A stretch of DNA of 64,000 bases from Macrophomina tecta (lineage: Eukaryota; Ascomycota; Dothideomycetes; Botryosphaeriales; Botryosphaeriaceae), in NCBI GenBank assembly GCA_024180945.1, contig JAKSGN010000038.1, positions 1 to 64,000 on the forward strand, given 5' to 3'. This document shows, in pieces, positions 1 through 13,893 of the stretch; the first letter of the stretch is position 1, and each line of letters starts with the position of its first letter. A program made the position numbers and the translations under genes. The notes under the pieces are model-generated. The model was not told where the DNA came from. It did no database searches and worked only from the letters and a program-made list of their open reading frames with translations.

Positions 1-195
1 GTGTACTTAGATTTAGTTATATCTTATACTCGTTGCACATCTATCTTAGTAGGTAAGTAAGTTATATACCCGTTTTATCCTAGTAGGTAGAATAGGTATA
101 AGGAAAGCCTATACGGCCTTTCTCTACTAGATATACTACTTATTCTAATTAATTCTTTTATTATTAATTAAGCCATTACACCACTTATTCTAATA
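1..195 (+). repeat. Copia LTR fragment, plus orientation
   Basis: This matches the plus-strand LTRs at 55477-55694 and 61262-61480 from their internal part onward, including the repeated TAGTAGGTA units and the CTCTACTAGATAT block. It ends in CTTATTCTAATA, the same end as the reverse LTR at 5595-5801. The left part runs off the window. It abuts, head to head, a short piece of LTR start in the opposite orientation, so the junction is rearranged. Confidence 0.7.
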
Positions 196-299
196 CTACT
201 AAATTAAATATTCTAACAACTTAGCAAAAGCTATATATACGTAATTAATCTAATATAGCCCCTTTACATACTACCTAAGTAGGGAGTAGGTAATAAAAA

Positions 300-3200
300 A
301 GAAATAAGAATAAAAGAATAACTAAGTAAGTATTAAACTCGTAAACTTACTTAAAGTAGGCGGTTAATATCTAAAATAGAAGAAATAATAAAAGGCATTC
401 TCTATACTATATATAAGTAGTACTACTAGCGTATAGTATAGAGAATATATAGATAAAGTTAGAATAGTAATTATAAGTACCTAAAATAAAGATTAGAGAG
501 ACTTATATCTATCTAGATATAAGTTCTCTATTAGCTTAAGTAAGCTATAAGGATTACGCCTTATTTTTATAAAATAATATAAAATAAATAACTACTAATT
601 ATAGAATAAGAAAAGTCTAATAGCCGTAATAAAATAAGTATACTTCTAGCGAGATAGGGCTTTAGTAAGACCGTCTACTAATATTACTACCGTAGATATC
701 TACTAAAGATAAACGTTACCTACTTAGGCTTTCTAGCGCAGCTAATAGTAGTAAATATCTATATAATATAGCTTAGTATTAAGCTTTCTAATACTTTTCT
801 ATATAAGCCGAAGTGTTTGCATATTATCGTACTATATTTTAATTTAGTAACCTAGATCGAATTAAACTCCTCTAAAAAGGTATTTCTACTAAAAGTATTA
901 CTTAGCGGCTTCTAATAAGGCAAGAAGCTTAGCTTTAGTAGTTAAAGTTATAACTATAGACTACTTAATAGCCTTCTAATTAATAGCTACTCTGAATATA
1001 GTAATAATTAAGCCTTAGTAACTATAGTACATATCCGGATTATTAGCAAATACTACATTACTACTAATAGTAAAGATATTATTTTTATTCTTATAGTTAT
1101 TCTAAAAGAGTAAGAAGAGCTTCTTAGTTTCTACTAAGTAGCTAAAAAGCCTTTAGAAGAGCTTAAGATAGCGAAAAGACGAATTAGTAAAGTAAGATAA
1201 TAGTATAAAATAAGTATATATAATATCTATTCTTATACTAGTAGCTATAAATTATGCTAAACTAATTCTACTTTAATAAAGGTAAATATCTTACGCGCTT
1301 ATATACGTACCTTAGTTCGCTTAAAGCACTTCATCTAAAGAAAGCGGTATTAAAGAAAAGTAATTTTTACTAATACTATAGCGAGTAATAAGGCTAGAAA
1401 TATATAATTTCTAAAAAAGCTATAAGAGCTTCTACTCTCAGTTCCTTATAATACGTAAGGCTAGAAACTATTATACTTCTCCTAGAATTCTTATCTTATA
1501 GCGTTTAAGTAGGTCTTCTTAGAAAGCATCTATAAAAGATTTATCTCGCCTATAGTATACTATAATAACGTTATCTATAAAGAAGAAGACGAACAGACGA
1601 TCGTTTAAGTATAAGTAAAATATATTAGGTATCTAAGTTAAACCGAGCTCTTCTAAGAATTTATAGAAGTACTATTACTAGAGAGCTAGTAACTTCTTAA
1701 GACTATAAAGTGCTTAAAGTAAATAAAGAATTTAGTCTTATTTAAGCTTTAGTCCTTCTAGGGGTTAATAGTATATCCTTTCCTTAAGTAAAATATAAGG
1801 GAATGCATTTATAACGTCGTACTAGTGCATTTCTAAGTTAAAAGTGCAGATAATAGTAATTAAGGCTCGGAAAATCTAAAAGATAAAAATAGCCGTATAA
1901 GTATTCTATTAAGTAGCCTAAAGGTCTTTTCTTATATAGATACGTGCTTTAACCTTAGTAAACCAGCCGTGTTTATTAAGCTTATACTTAAATACCTAGA
2001 TAAGTAGAATAATATCCTTACTAAGGCTTTTTACTTTACTAAGTACTACTATTTTCTATACTTTCTTACCCTAAAGTTTCTAGAGTTCTATTTAGATTAC
2101 CTCTAGTAGGTGGATTTTTATTAGGTAGTTAAAAATATCCTTATAGAAATAAGGTTTAGGTAGTAGTTAATCTCGGTAAATATATAGTAGGCCTATAGGC
2201 GATACTTACGCTTTTACTATAGTAGATTTCTAGAAAGATACGAGAAAAGACGTAAATAGTATTTAGTAACTAAATATATTATTATAAATTAACATAATAT
2301 ACGCATCTTTACGTAAGTTATAAGTCCTTAATCCGTAGATAATTAGGTTTAAATTAATATTTATTATAATATTATATTCTCTTAGGGCACGGTTTCCTCT
2401 AGTAGTGCCTAGATTAGGTAGATTCTTATATTAGACTAGTATAAGCTAGCCGAGTCCTTATAATTATTAATTCTATTAATCTTTACCCCCTAAGCCTTAA
2501 GAGGCTTATTATTAAACTAGAGTAGATCGATCTAGTAATACGTAATCTAAAGAATCTAGTATTTATTTACTATAAATTAAGCCTACTTATAGGCTGCTTT
2601 TTATATACTATTCGCGTGCTAGGCCTTTACTAGTTAATTCTAAAGGGCTTAGTAGATAATCTAGTTATACTCCTTATACTTAGGCGCCTAGGTAGCTACC
2701 TTAAGTCTCTAGAGTTTCTTAAGTTAATTAAATTAGAGCTAGTAATAGCTTATTACTAAGGTTAAAGAAGACCTTAGAATTCTAATCTAAGAAAATAATA
2801 TTCTTCTTATAAAGTATAATACGAGAAATAACTATCTCTTACTCTTAATTTTACTTCTACTATTATAGAGCGAGTATTTTTTCTAGATTCTCTAGAGAGA
2901 ACTTACTAGATTTATTAAAGATAATATCTCTTAAGCGTATTACTTAGTTCTTTAGAAAATACTAGATTCTATAGATATTAGTAGAGTTATATCTAACTAA
3001 GTATCTAATAAGAATACACTTACCTAGCTTATTACTATATAGAATATTCTTAAGTAGTAAGTAGGCTTTATAGCTATAAACTTAAAGGTACGCTACTTTT
3101 AGCTTCTTACTATAAATACGCTTAAATAGTATTTTCTAATAGTAGTACTTTATTAGGGTTCTATTATAGATATAGACTACCGCCTTAATAATTTTAGACT

Positions 3201-5560
3201 ATAGGTGCTTAGGTAGGTTAGTACTAACCCGTAAGAATCTTACTTTAATAATAATTAAGTGCTCTAAATACTCTAATATACTATTCTACTAAGGTATATA
3301 CGAAGCTAATACCTTATAGATAACTTTCTACTACTTAAGCTACTACTTAAAGGCTTATATAAATAATACTTCTCTATCTAATCTAAGAAAGGCTACTAAT
3401 TTACTAAATCTTATCTTAATTATTTAGATAATATTAAGAAGGTACTAAGTATACTTATTCTTAGTTACGTAAGTAACTGCAAAAGTAAATTTAGTAGAAG
3501 TATATTTAAGATATATAATCTATTAGTAGCTATTATTAGCTCGTATTATATATATTAAGTTAAATAAAACTTAAAAGAATACTTCTTCTAATAATTTCTC
3601 TAGTTATATAGATTAAGAGATCTACTAGTATACCTTAGTATAAGTATATATATTATATCGATTAGGTAGCTATTAATTAGTAACTATAGCTTCTTATACC
3701 GCTTATAGTAAGGCTTAAATAGCTCTTCTACCTATGTATATAAAGATTTTATACTATTATATAGCTAGTAATAAGTAATTAGTAATATTTAATACTATAG
3801 CTAGTAGATTATCTACTTTCTTATATTCTATAAAGAAGTAGTTTTAAGCGAAGATTAGATAGGCTATAATAAAGTCCTCTAAGTAGAGGTATATATATTT
3901 TATATTTAACTCGATTTTCTTTTCTCTTACCTTAGTAACAGAGATAAGGTTTACTATAAATAAAGATATATAGACTACATCTATAAGCTTAATAGTACAT
4001 AGGCCCTTATAGTTAGTAATATATACTAGTACCTTACTAAATAACTCGATCTTAACCGTGGAGTTTCTTAATATAACGTAGTTATCTAGCCCTATGTCCC
4101 TTATTTTAGTATAGCAACTCTTTATATACTAATTATAGATATAGTATATTATACTAGTATCGGCGATCTATAAAAGATTAAGAGTTATAGGCCTTAAAAT
4201 ACGTTATATATTAAATAATAAGGCAATTACTACTAGAAAGAATAATATTTTCTTTTCTTCTTTACCTAGTTTTAGCTCTTATTTCTTTTAAGGAGCGTTA
4301 TTCTACTTCTTCTAGCTTTAGCCGTAATTTTAGCTATTTTTAAACCGTTTAATAGAGCGTTTAACTCTTCTCTTAATTTATAAATCCGCGAGTACCTTAT
4401 TAATTTTATCTTAAACCTCTTAGTTTAGTATCTAATCTACTAGTCTAGCATCTAAATTATAATATCTATATTTATTATAGAAGTAATTCTCGCTATATAA
4501 GTAGATAGGTAGCTTTTTTTTCTACTTTTTATTTCTTAGTAAAGTAGTAAAGGCTACTTTAGTAGCATTTAGATTCTTAGCCGTATTTTAGCATAAGTAG
4601 TTTTAGTAGTTAATAATTATTTTATAAAGCGACCTATTAAGCTCGTTATACTAAAGCTTAATTTTATAGGCTAAGGCCTAGTAGGTATTAAGAGGGGTAA
4701 GTATTTTAAGAAAGGCGATCTTTTCTTAATTATCTATAATCTCTAGAAGTTTAAGCTTTTCTACCTTAAATAGAGTCTCTTTCTATTATAAGAGCTATTT
4801 ATTAATATTCTAACTACTTAGAGGCTTTTTAAGCTAGTAAAGCTTATTAATAATAAGTTCTTTCTAAGTCTTCTTTATTAGTTAGAGCCGCACCTTAAGC
4901 GCTATAAGCTAAGAATAGGGGTATAAATTACTCCTAAGCTTATTTAGAATTAGAAGTAGTAATAGACTTACTAAGTCCTTAATAATTATTAAAAGATTAT
5001 TAATTTTCTTTTTTAGCTTCTTATACTTAGCTAGGTCTCTTTCGCAAGCCCTAATTTATATTTTATAGCGCTTTTAGGCTCTTTATTAGTTTAGATTAAA
5101 GGCTAGTAGCTCTTAAATCTTAGCTAGCTCGGTTAGTTAAGAAGGTTTTAATAGCTTCGATAAGTTAATATAATCGAATATCTCGTATTTCTTAGCTTAT
5201 AATTAAATAATAAAGTACTATTTATTCTAATTATCGACTATCTTTAAGACAATAATAGATTTAGAAGATATTATAGTATAGTATTATATTATATCGTATT
5301 ATATGCTAAAGAAGGCATAGGTAAGTTACTAAAATAGATAGTAGATATAAAGCTAATAAATAAGCCGTTACTTAAAAGTATTACTCTAAGGCAGTAGGAA
5401 AATGCTATACTTTAAATAATAAAAAAGGCGTATTATAGAAGGCAACTAAAGTCCTCTATTATAGAATATATATAGTAAAAGAATACTAAGAATAAATATC
5501 TAGATACTACGGAATACTCGGAATAGTATAATAAGATACTAGGAAGAATAGCTTAGAATA
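300..5560 (-). pseudogene. Copia gag-pol remnant
   Basis: This is a former polyprotein (gag, protease, integrase, reverse transcriptase, RNase H) on the minus strand. Near 1570-1625 one frame reads LNDRLFVFFFIDNVII, the degraded Y-V-D-D region of a Copia reverse transcriptase. It aligns with YVNDYLFVFFFVDEVIM in the element at 59.58 kb. Stops occur throughout, mostly TAG or TAA, and Asp residues of the catalytic pair have become Asn, both expected from C-to-T and G-to-A changes. No functional product is possible. Boundaries of the individual domains were not resolved. Confidence 0.7.
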
Positions 5561-5594
5561 TAAAAGATACTAAAGATGCACCCGGGCTTATAAC

Positions 5595-5801
5595 TATTAG
5601 AATAAGTAATATAATAGCTTATTTAGTAGTAATAAAATAAATTAGTATCTCTAGTAGAGGAAGGCCGTATAGACTTTTCTTATATCTATTCTACCTACTA
5701 GAGTAAAATAGATATATAACTTACTTACCTACTAAGACAGGTGTGTAACGAGTATAAGATATAACTAAATCTAAAATACTACTAAATTAAATATTCTAAT
5801 A
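5595..5801 (-). repeat. 5' LTR of the minus-strand Copia element
   Basis: This is the reverse complement of the LTR seen at 55477 and 61262, about 207 bp long. It starts (minus strand) TATTAGAATAT, where the TG of an LTR start has become TA, and ends CTAATA. The sequence just inside it matches the one just inside the LTR at 55694. Confidence 0.8.
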
Positions 5802-8118
5802 TTAGAAATATAGTAGATTGCTCGCCTCGCTACTAGTAGTATTCGAATATTTAATTACTACTATCGGGTTATTCTACTATAGATGCTTACTAAAGGACTT
5901 AATAGTCTTAAGGCTATCTAGGTCGACTTTTTAAGCCTACTATATAATACGCTATAGAGGGGAGATATATTATTTATTTCTAATATTAATTCTCCTTTTC
6001 AACTTCTAGAATAGATACGTAGAAGAAAGCGAGTAGAAATATATCTAAAAATAAAGTATCTACTCTTTTAGCTATACCTCGATAGGTATAATTTCTACCT
6101 TGGCCTTTAAGATAGTTAGTATAGTAGTCTTAAAGGCTCTAGTAATTACTTTAGCTACTATTCTCTAGATTAGCTATAGCACTCTTAGTAGTAACTTTAA
6201 GATTACTAGAGTCTATATAAATAAGGCGTAATCTATAATAAAAACTACTATTATAGTAAAAAGCTAATATACTATACTTAGCTAGAGTTTCTATAGCCGT
6301 CTAAGAGCTAGGATAGCTCTTATATCTCTCTTTATAATTCTAGCTACGTAAGTCTTAAATCGTAGCTAGGTATTAAGAACTACTTCTAGAATCTTAGCTA
6401 TCTTCTCTAGGTAGATTTTTATATTCTTTACTACTAGAAGTTAATTGCTTAGCTACTAACTATTTCTAGTAAAGTAGACTAGTAATATTTTTTTAATATT
6501 AAATATTACTCTACTAGTTCTTTTCTATTTCTTTATCTTTAGTACTATTATCTTTTAGAGATACTATATATTTCTATTTACCGAGTACTCTATTATCTAG
6601 GTACTATAATTATTAATAAATATAATTATTTCTTTATTCTTATTAATTGCTAACTGCACCAAGTTAGCATTAAAGAATAGAAAGAGAATTAGTAAGAGCG
6701 GTAAGCCCTAAAAAAGGCCTACCTAAGATAGAGTAGTAATAGCCGATATTTTTCTATTAATAATAACCGACGTACTTCTATCTAAGTAGAAATCTTTAAT
6801 CTACTTAATAAGTACTTTTAGAATCCTCCTCGCTCGTAACTACTAAATAAGTATCTTTTAGAATACCCTATTATAGGCTCTTTTATATTAAAGAATACTA
6901 GTATAAGTATCTTTTTCTCTCTCTAGGCGTCGTATATATGCTATTATAATATTATTAGTATCTATACTATTAACTATTGCTTTCGCATGCTAAAGTAGAC
7001 TTTTAGTAAAAGTAAATATTTTTTTACTAGTACTAAGATTCTCTTTACTATAACGGACTTAAGTACCTTTCCTAAGGTTAATAAAAGCGAGATCGATCTA
7101 TAGGCTTCTACTAACTTATAATTTTGCTTATCTATCTTACGTAGAAGGATAATCTTTACTATTCGCTAATAGCTAGGTAATTATACTTATCTAATAGATT
7201 TACTAAAAAGTTAATAGATATAGTACTTTAGTACTAGCTAGAGCTCTCTCTATACTACTACCGGGATTTTATCTACTCTAGAAGCCTTTAATAGCTTTAC
7301 TTTAAAGATTACTCTTTATACTTTATTCTCTTTTAATAGCTTACTTATAAGTTAATTTTCTATAGGGCTTATTTATTTAATATCTTTCATTCGGGCCTCT
7401 ATAACTAGTAGATCTAGAAAGAAAAACTATAGAAATACGTCTAATATCTCTTAATTTAACTCGGTATAGCTTTTATTTTATTTTAAGTATACTACTATAT
7501 CTATAATAGTACCCTAAGACTACTAAGATACTTTATAGCTTTCTAAATATTTATTCGCTTCGTAAGAAATTCTCTCTAGTATAATCACCTCCTTCGCCTA
7601 ATTATATTATAAAAAGCCTTTATCGCCGCTCTTACTTAGTCTGCTAGTTCTTAGTAGGGTAGTCCTATTTACCGTATGCTTTAGGCCTAGTTTTTTAGCC
7701 GTATATAGGCTCGCTGAAGCTAGATTAAGTCTATATACTACTATTTCTTAATATATAGCGATAGCCTTACTTTTAGAGTATAGTGCTCTAGCATAGTAGA
7801 GATAGTATAGGTTAGATACTTAGCTATATTCTCTATATCTAATAGTATTAGTAGTAGGAACTTCTCTAGGTATTACTATATTTATTTTTTATAGCTTTCT
7901 AATTTATATTCTTAAAGACCTATTATAGCTACTCTTAATCTTCTCTACTCGGCATTAGAAAGCTACTTTTAATTACTTAATATTTTACTTTATAATTTAT
8001 ATAGAATGGTTAATAGATAATCTAGTCCTCTACTAAGCTGGGCTATATAAATATAAGGTTAATAGTAGATTAGTACTACTTTAATTTATATATTATAGTG
8101 CCTCGCAAAAGTATATAC
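5802..8118 (-). mobile_element. LINE ORF2 fragment (endonuclease/reverse transcriptase), RIP-degraded
   Basis: This is a minus-strand non-LTR retrotransposon fragment, collinear with a second copy at 27243-29572. On the minus strand near 6630-6720 it reads VGLFxGLPLLLILFLFF followed by a degraded NADLVQ and IIIFINNYST. These correspond to the GLPQGSP-LSPILF and FVDD motifs of Tad-like LINE reverse transcriptases. Region 6100-6400 matches the post-RT part of such proteins. The right end (8118) is cut by the Copia element. The left end coincides with the end of the other copy and abuts the minus-strand Copia LTR. It is not functional. Confidence 0.75.
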
Positions 8119-8915
8119 TAATAGAATATAAGTCTAATTATTAGCTAATTAATGCCTTAATACTTAATTTAGTTAAGCTTACCTTAGCTATAGTATAAAT
8201 ATCTATAGCTAGCGCTACTTATTAGTAGAAGAATATATTAAATATTAATAAGTAAGCTTATATAAGTGTAGCTTATTAATATATTACCTTAGGCATTAGA
8301 ATACTACCTAAGGTATATAACGAATATACCTTAGAGTTATAGTAGTGGCAAACTACGGTGGTAAACTAAGATAGTAAAATTCGCTATCCCACTTTACTAA
8401 CTAATAACAAAATAGGTATAGCCCCTACTAAAATTCCTTTTATATATTATAAAAGTTCAATTATTTCCCGTTATTACGATATAAAAATTATATAAAATAA
8501 ATAAGGATTAGGGCTAGAATCTTATATCTTATAAATTACTCTTATTAGATTTCTAATATAGTATATCTAGAAGAATCTACTTATATAAGAAATAAGTATA
8601 TATAAGAAGCTATAGATAGCACCGTAGTTTCGCTCTTTAAGATATGCAATACTAATAAATAAAATATAAGCTAATAAAAGCTTTATTCTATATTCTTACC
8701 TCTTCTCTTATCTTTCTTTATTAAATCTCCTACCTACTTCTCTTTTAGAGAATTATCTCCTTCCGACTACTTACTAGGCTATATTATTTATAATATAGCT
8801 TAGTAATTCTCTACCCAAGCCTTAGCACTTTATAGAATAACTAGATTTTCTATTATTAGTTTTATAGACTAGTTCCTATTTTAAGGCTTATAGGACTATA
8901 TACTATTAGATTATA
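8119..8915 (+). repeat. 5' LTR of Copia element, interrupted by a solo LTR
   Basis: The two LTR parts, 8119-8235 and 8835-8915, join to a 193-bp unit equal in length to the 3' LTR (one GAATA counted once). The insert at 8236-8834 is a separate element with its own target duplication. Confidence 0.8.
8236..8834 (+). repeat. Solo LTR, family 2 (about 600 bp), with GAATA target duplication
   Basis: This 599-bp insert is flanked by GAATA at 8231-8235 and 8835-8839. It starts TATTAAATATT and ends CACTTTATA. The second copy, reversed at 33287-33898, starts TGTTAAATATT, so this copy's TG has been mutated to TA. The interior contains a hairpin (near-inverted ACCTTAGG / CCTAAGGT around 8290-8325) seen also in the other copy. 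The 5-bp duplication and TG-type start suggest a solo LTR of an LTR retrotransposon, but no internal region of this family lies in the window. Confidence 0.75.
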
Positions 8916-9249
8916 AGCCTAAATAGCTCTTATCTAGTAGCTAAAGACTACTAGATTATCTAATATTAATTTTATTTACCTTAGCCTAAATTTAAAGCTT
9001 CTAAAATATTAGCTAGTACTAAACTAACCTCGATTTAAATCTAATTATTATTAATATTCGATGTAAGAACGCACTATTATTATATAAACCTATACTATCT
9101 AATAAAATAATGCGAGAACGCACTACTATTACTACTATTTATTCTAATAAATAATATATCCCTATGCTATTATTATAATAGCTAAATTATTAACTAGAAA
9201 GAAGCTTAGAAGTATCCTATACCTTACTAGCTCTAAGAATTTTATATAA

Positions 9250-12200
9250 TAGAAGATCTTAATAGAGGTATACTTCTAAAGAAAGAACTTCTAGCGAATT
9301 ATCTCTAGTTAGCTCGTAAAGCTACTAGAATAAAAGATACTTAATCCTAATAAAGAGAATATAATAAAGAAAGATAAATTTAAGAAGTATAAGCATAAGC
9401 TTAAGTACTATAATAACTAGACTACTAAGGATGCTAAGGTAGTCTATACTATTAAGATAACTATTTATACTAACTATCTTTATGCTCTTACCACCTATAC
9501 TACTTTAAAGAAGATATAGAATAGTATTAATACTAAATTTAAAGAAGAAGACCCTATCTAATAATTAATCTACTTTATTCTTTAGGTTAATCTTAACTTT
9601 AATTTTTTAGAGAATATTAAGGTCTTTCTTCGACGTTTTAATACTACTTAGATAGACTATATTTAATTTAGTTTTAAAATTCTATCTAAACTAGCTATCT
9701 ATTTTCTATTAGTAAAATTAGATTAATACTTTAATTTATAGGTTATAGTAAAGTATTAAACACTCCAAGATAGTAAAGAGCTAAAACTATAAGACCTAAT
9801 TAATAAGATTATTAATAAAAATAAGCGAAACTAACTTTAGCTAAACTCTTAGATTAACCTTATTTAAAAGAAATTAAATCGAGCTAGTTAAAACTAGAAG
9901 TAGAAATAACTATAAGTAAACTAAGACTATCTAGAATACTCTTATTATAAAAAATATTATTCTAGAAAAGCTAATTAATACTTCTATCTATATTTAAAAC
10001 TTTAGAAAGAAGGCACCTTTATTCTAAATAAATAACTTATTAACTAATATAAGGTAAGCTTAGATAAACTAAATTAAGTAATTACTAATCTTAAGCGTAG
10101 AATCTTAGAAAATATAACTATTATAAATATAATACCTAAAGCTATAATTAATATAAACTAAAATCTTAACTATAACCTATAAAATCAATTTATTATTAAT
10201 ACGGAATTATTCTATTACTATATAAATAGTAAGAAGTTATTTATCGAATTTTAAAATATTCTTCTAACTAAGATTACTATTAATAAAGGACTAGTTAAAG
10301 TTCTTAGTAGAGAAATAGCTTAACTAATCTATCTAGGTTTAAATAAGAACTCGATTACTAAGACTATTTAAGATATTTATTATATTTCTTTACTTTTAAT
10401 TAATATAATTTTAATTTAGACTTTCTACGAAAGGAAGTATAACCTACTCTATTTAATTAGTAATAAAGAATGTCCTAGATTCTTTAACTAAGATAAAGAA
10501 GAAATTATATAGATATCTTTTAATAAAATAATTAGATTCTTTAGCCTACTTATTTAGGTAGTTGGCCTAAATAATAATATTAAGAAAATATAAGGTTAGA
10601 TAGTTTTATTAGTTCTATTATTTAAAGTTAATATTAATATCTTTTATTACTAAATAGAATATATATACTTTTAAGTATATTAGACCTTAGTATAATAACT
10701 TAGCTATTAACTTACTAGATAACAAGAGCACTGCGAAACCTACGCATTATTAAAATCTTAGCGAAGAATTAATTACGAGTCTTAATCCCGTAAGACTAAT
10801 CCTAGAGACTATTTTTATAGAGATACTATTAAGGTATCTATTTCTAGATTAAAGAGTAAGAGATACTATCTTCTACTTACTAATAATATAACTAACTTCC
10901 GCTAGGGCTATTCTTATAATTAAAAATACTAGATATTTAATACTCTTACTAAATATCTAGAAATATAAAAAACCTAAACTAGCTAATATCTAAGAAAATT
11001 ACGTATTAATACTAGAACTAAATTTACTATTATATAACTCGAAGTCTACTATAAAAAATAAAAAATTAAGCTAGAGCTATTAATACTCTATATACTAAAA
11101 TAAAATAGTAAATCTAAGAAATTAAACTATATTATAGAAATATAAATTCGAGTAATACTATAAGAAGTAAATTTACTCTTCAGACTCTAGCCTAAAGTAC
11201 TTAATACTATAATTAAAATTATTAATCGAACTCCGACTCGAATTAATAAAAATAATAAAACTCTATTCTAATTAATTTCGAAGAAGCTTAAACTATTATA
11301 AGCTTTATCTAATCTATTAAATTAGAGAATCTTTAGCTATACTATCTATATCTACGTTACTTATTAACGTAGAATAGCAGCAAATAAGTTCTAACTTAGG
11401 GCTTAAAAAGAAAAACTTATTAGATATAAAAAAGATATAATCTACTAGATTTATCTTCTAGCTAAATATATAATTATCTAAAGCTTCTATATTATACTTA
11501 ATAAAGTTAACATCGATTTACTAACTTTAGACCCCGAGGACGTCCTTAATAAGTAAGATAAACTTAGTAAATATATCTTAATACTCTTAGATTTAAAGGG
11601 TAAAGTACTAGTCGATATCCTATATTTACGAGAGGAATTAAAGACTATTAAGATAAACTAACTAGAGTAAATAAATTAAAAGTAACTCTAAGAAATAGTA
11701 AGATAGACTCTTAAAGTTAAACTATAAATTCTAATACTTAGAATATTAGAATTAGATTTAGAACTATTATTCTTTAAAGATATATTAGAAGGCACTTAGT
11801 TAGATAAAAAATAAAATTAATAGTAATTAGACTATAAGAGTAAGAGCACTAAATCTTAATTAGAATTAAACGAAAATCTAAAGCCTAAACTTTAAAAATC
11901 TTTATAAGAATATTACTAGACTAAAAAAGATAAATATAATTAATAACTTATTATATTCTAGAAAAATAAAAGAGGACTAATACTAATAACCTTTATAGTA
12001 CTACTAATCTTAGCCTACTCTTTTATAGCTAGACTCTAATATCTATATAAAATTTCTAAACTACTACCTAAACTAAGAAATTAGAAAGAAGTTATAAAAT
12101 ATCTACTTAAAAATTAGTAGCTCTAGAATATATATAATAAACTCGCCTAGTATACTAAGAATAGAATATAGAAAGTGCTTAATATACTAAAATTTATAAG

Positions 12201-13620
12201 AATTTTATCTTATACTTAGGTCTTTAAGTATAAGGCAGATTCTAATAGAAACCTTATATTATATAAATTAAGACTATATATTCGAGGAGATAAATAATAG
12301 CCTAAACTTAACTATCTCGAAATATTTATCTTAGTCGTAAGGCCTACTACTTTAAAATTATTATAGTACTAGTTATTATCCGCGACCTTAAATATAACTA
12401 AGTAGATGTTATATTAGCTTTTATTAATAGAAGAATTAATAAAGATAATATTTATATATTATTTTTACTAGGATTTAAATATAATTAGGAATATATAGTT
12501 ATACATCTTTAGAAGGCCCTATATAGACTTAAATAAATACCCTAAATCTAGTAAGAAGAGATTAGAGAATATCTTATTTTAATTAGCTATAAACTACTCG
12601 ACTTCGATCCCTATATCTTTTAATATAAATAGTATAAGGAAATTATTTTAGTTTACGTAAATAATTTAATTTTTATCTATAAGAAGTAGGAAATTGTTAA
12701 TTAAATAAAGAAAGAAATTAGTTAAAAGTATAATATTAAAGATCTTAGCCTAATTAGCTACTACCTTAGAATAAAGATTATAAGAGACTAAATAACTAAA
12801 AATAATATAAATCTTATAGGAGTTATATATTAATAAAATCCTTTATTAATACTATATAGAAGACTATAAGTCTATTACTACTCTAATAGATATTTTTAAA
12901 GTAAATCTTAAACCTCGAACTAAAGAAGTAGTATTAATAAGCCTTATTAATAAATATTAGTCTATTATTGGATCTCTTAGATACTTAGTAAATATAACTA
13001 GGACTAATATCGCCTACTTAACTTATAAGCTTTATTAGTTTATATATAATCTAGTAGAGTATTATTTAGAATATACTAAGAGAATTCTTAGATACCTTAA
13101 GAAAATACTAGCTTTAAAAATTAAGTTTAGTATTTAAGATAAAGAATTACTTAACTTTTAAGGCTACTATAATTTAGTATATATAGATAATTATAAGGAC
13201 CGCTATAGTATATAAGAATATATATTTCTCGCCGCTAGAGAACTTATATTCTATTAGTTAATAAAGTAAATAACTATTATAACCTTATTAATAGAGGTAG
13301 AGTATATTATATTTATATTAGCTGCTAAGGAGGGTCTCTAGATTAAGAAACTACTTACTAAACTAGACTACTCTTAATTTAATCTAGATTCTATTTAATT
13401 ATTTAGAGATAATTAATTAATAATTTTATTTACTAAGTTAACTCACTAAGATTATTTATATATTAAATATATTAAAGTTTACTATTACTTTATTCGTTAT
13501 TAAGTTAAGGAGAAGATAATTAAATTAAACTATATTTCTAGTAATAATATAATCGTAGACGGATTAACTAAGCCGCTATTAAAGTTAAAGTTTTAATATT
13601 TTATTTAATAAATTAGACTA
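9250..13620 (+). pseudogene. Copia gag-pol remnant
   Basis: This plus-strand polyprotein is recognisable when TAG/TAA are read as former Gln codons. A knuckle-like stretch lies at about 9940-10010 (YSYYKKYYSRKAN, Cys to Tyr). A degraded integrase core is at about 10820-10900 (RDTIKVSISRLKSKRYY). The reverse transcriptase is at about 12410-12780, with LQKALYRLKQ and VYVNNLIFIYKK (former VDDL). RNase H is at about 13180-13600. The order gag-PR-IN-RT-RH is that of Copia (Pseudoviridae-like) elements. It is thoroughly interrupted and not functional. Confidence 0.75.
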
Positions 13621-13700
13621 GTTAAGTTAGATTAAAGATTATTATAAAATTATCTTATCTATTTATTTATTTAATTAGTAACGAAGTAATCTAAAGGGTA

Positions 13701-13893
13701 TAATAGAATATAAGTCTAATCGTTAGCTAATTAATACCTTAATACCTAATTTAGTTAAACTTACCTCGGCTATAGTATAAATATCTATAGCTAGTACTAC
13801 TTATTAGTAAAAGAATAACTAGATTTTCTATTATTAGTTTCGTAGACTAGTTTCTATTTTAAGGCTCGTAGGACTATATACTATTATATTATA
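13701..13893 (+). repeat. 3' LTR of Copia element
   Basis: This 193-bp unit is the same length as the de-interrupted 5' LTR and begins right after a short polypurine tract. It differs from the 5' LTR mainly by C/T and G/A changes. Confidence 0.8.

Larger units (their letters stand above)
196..5801 (-). mobile_element. RIP-degraded Copia-type LTR retrotransposon, minus strand
   Basis: On the minus strand this follows the same order as the plus-strand Copia element at 55477-61480: LTR (5595-5801), a leader with a similar sequence just inside the LTR, gag-pol, and a purine-rich tract near 257-265. The two belong to one family because the reverse transcriptase active-site region is nearly the same (see the pol remnant). 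CpA/TpG is strongly depleted and every frame is broken. The 3' LTR at the left end is abnormal: only about 23 bp of LTR start (196-218) is present and it lies beside a plus-oriented LTR. No target duplication could be read. Confidence 0.8.
8119..13893 (+). mobile_element. Copia-type LTR retrotransposon, plus strand, RIP-degraded
   Basis: The 5' LTR (8119-8915) and 3' LTR (13701-13893) share start (TAATAGAATATAAG) and end (ATTATA). After removing the solo LTR inserted at 8236-8834 and one target-site copy, both are 193 bp. A polypurine stretch (CTAAAGGG) precedes the 3' LTR. This is a different family from the elements at 196-5801 and 55477-61480. The bases flanking the two LTRs do not match (TATAC on the left, TAGGT on the right). 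The left flank is a minus-strand LINE while the right flank is the 3' part of a plus-strand LINE, so the element probably lies at a rearrangement point. Confidence 0.8.
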
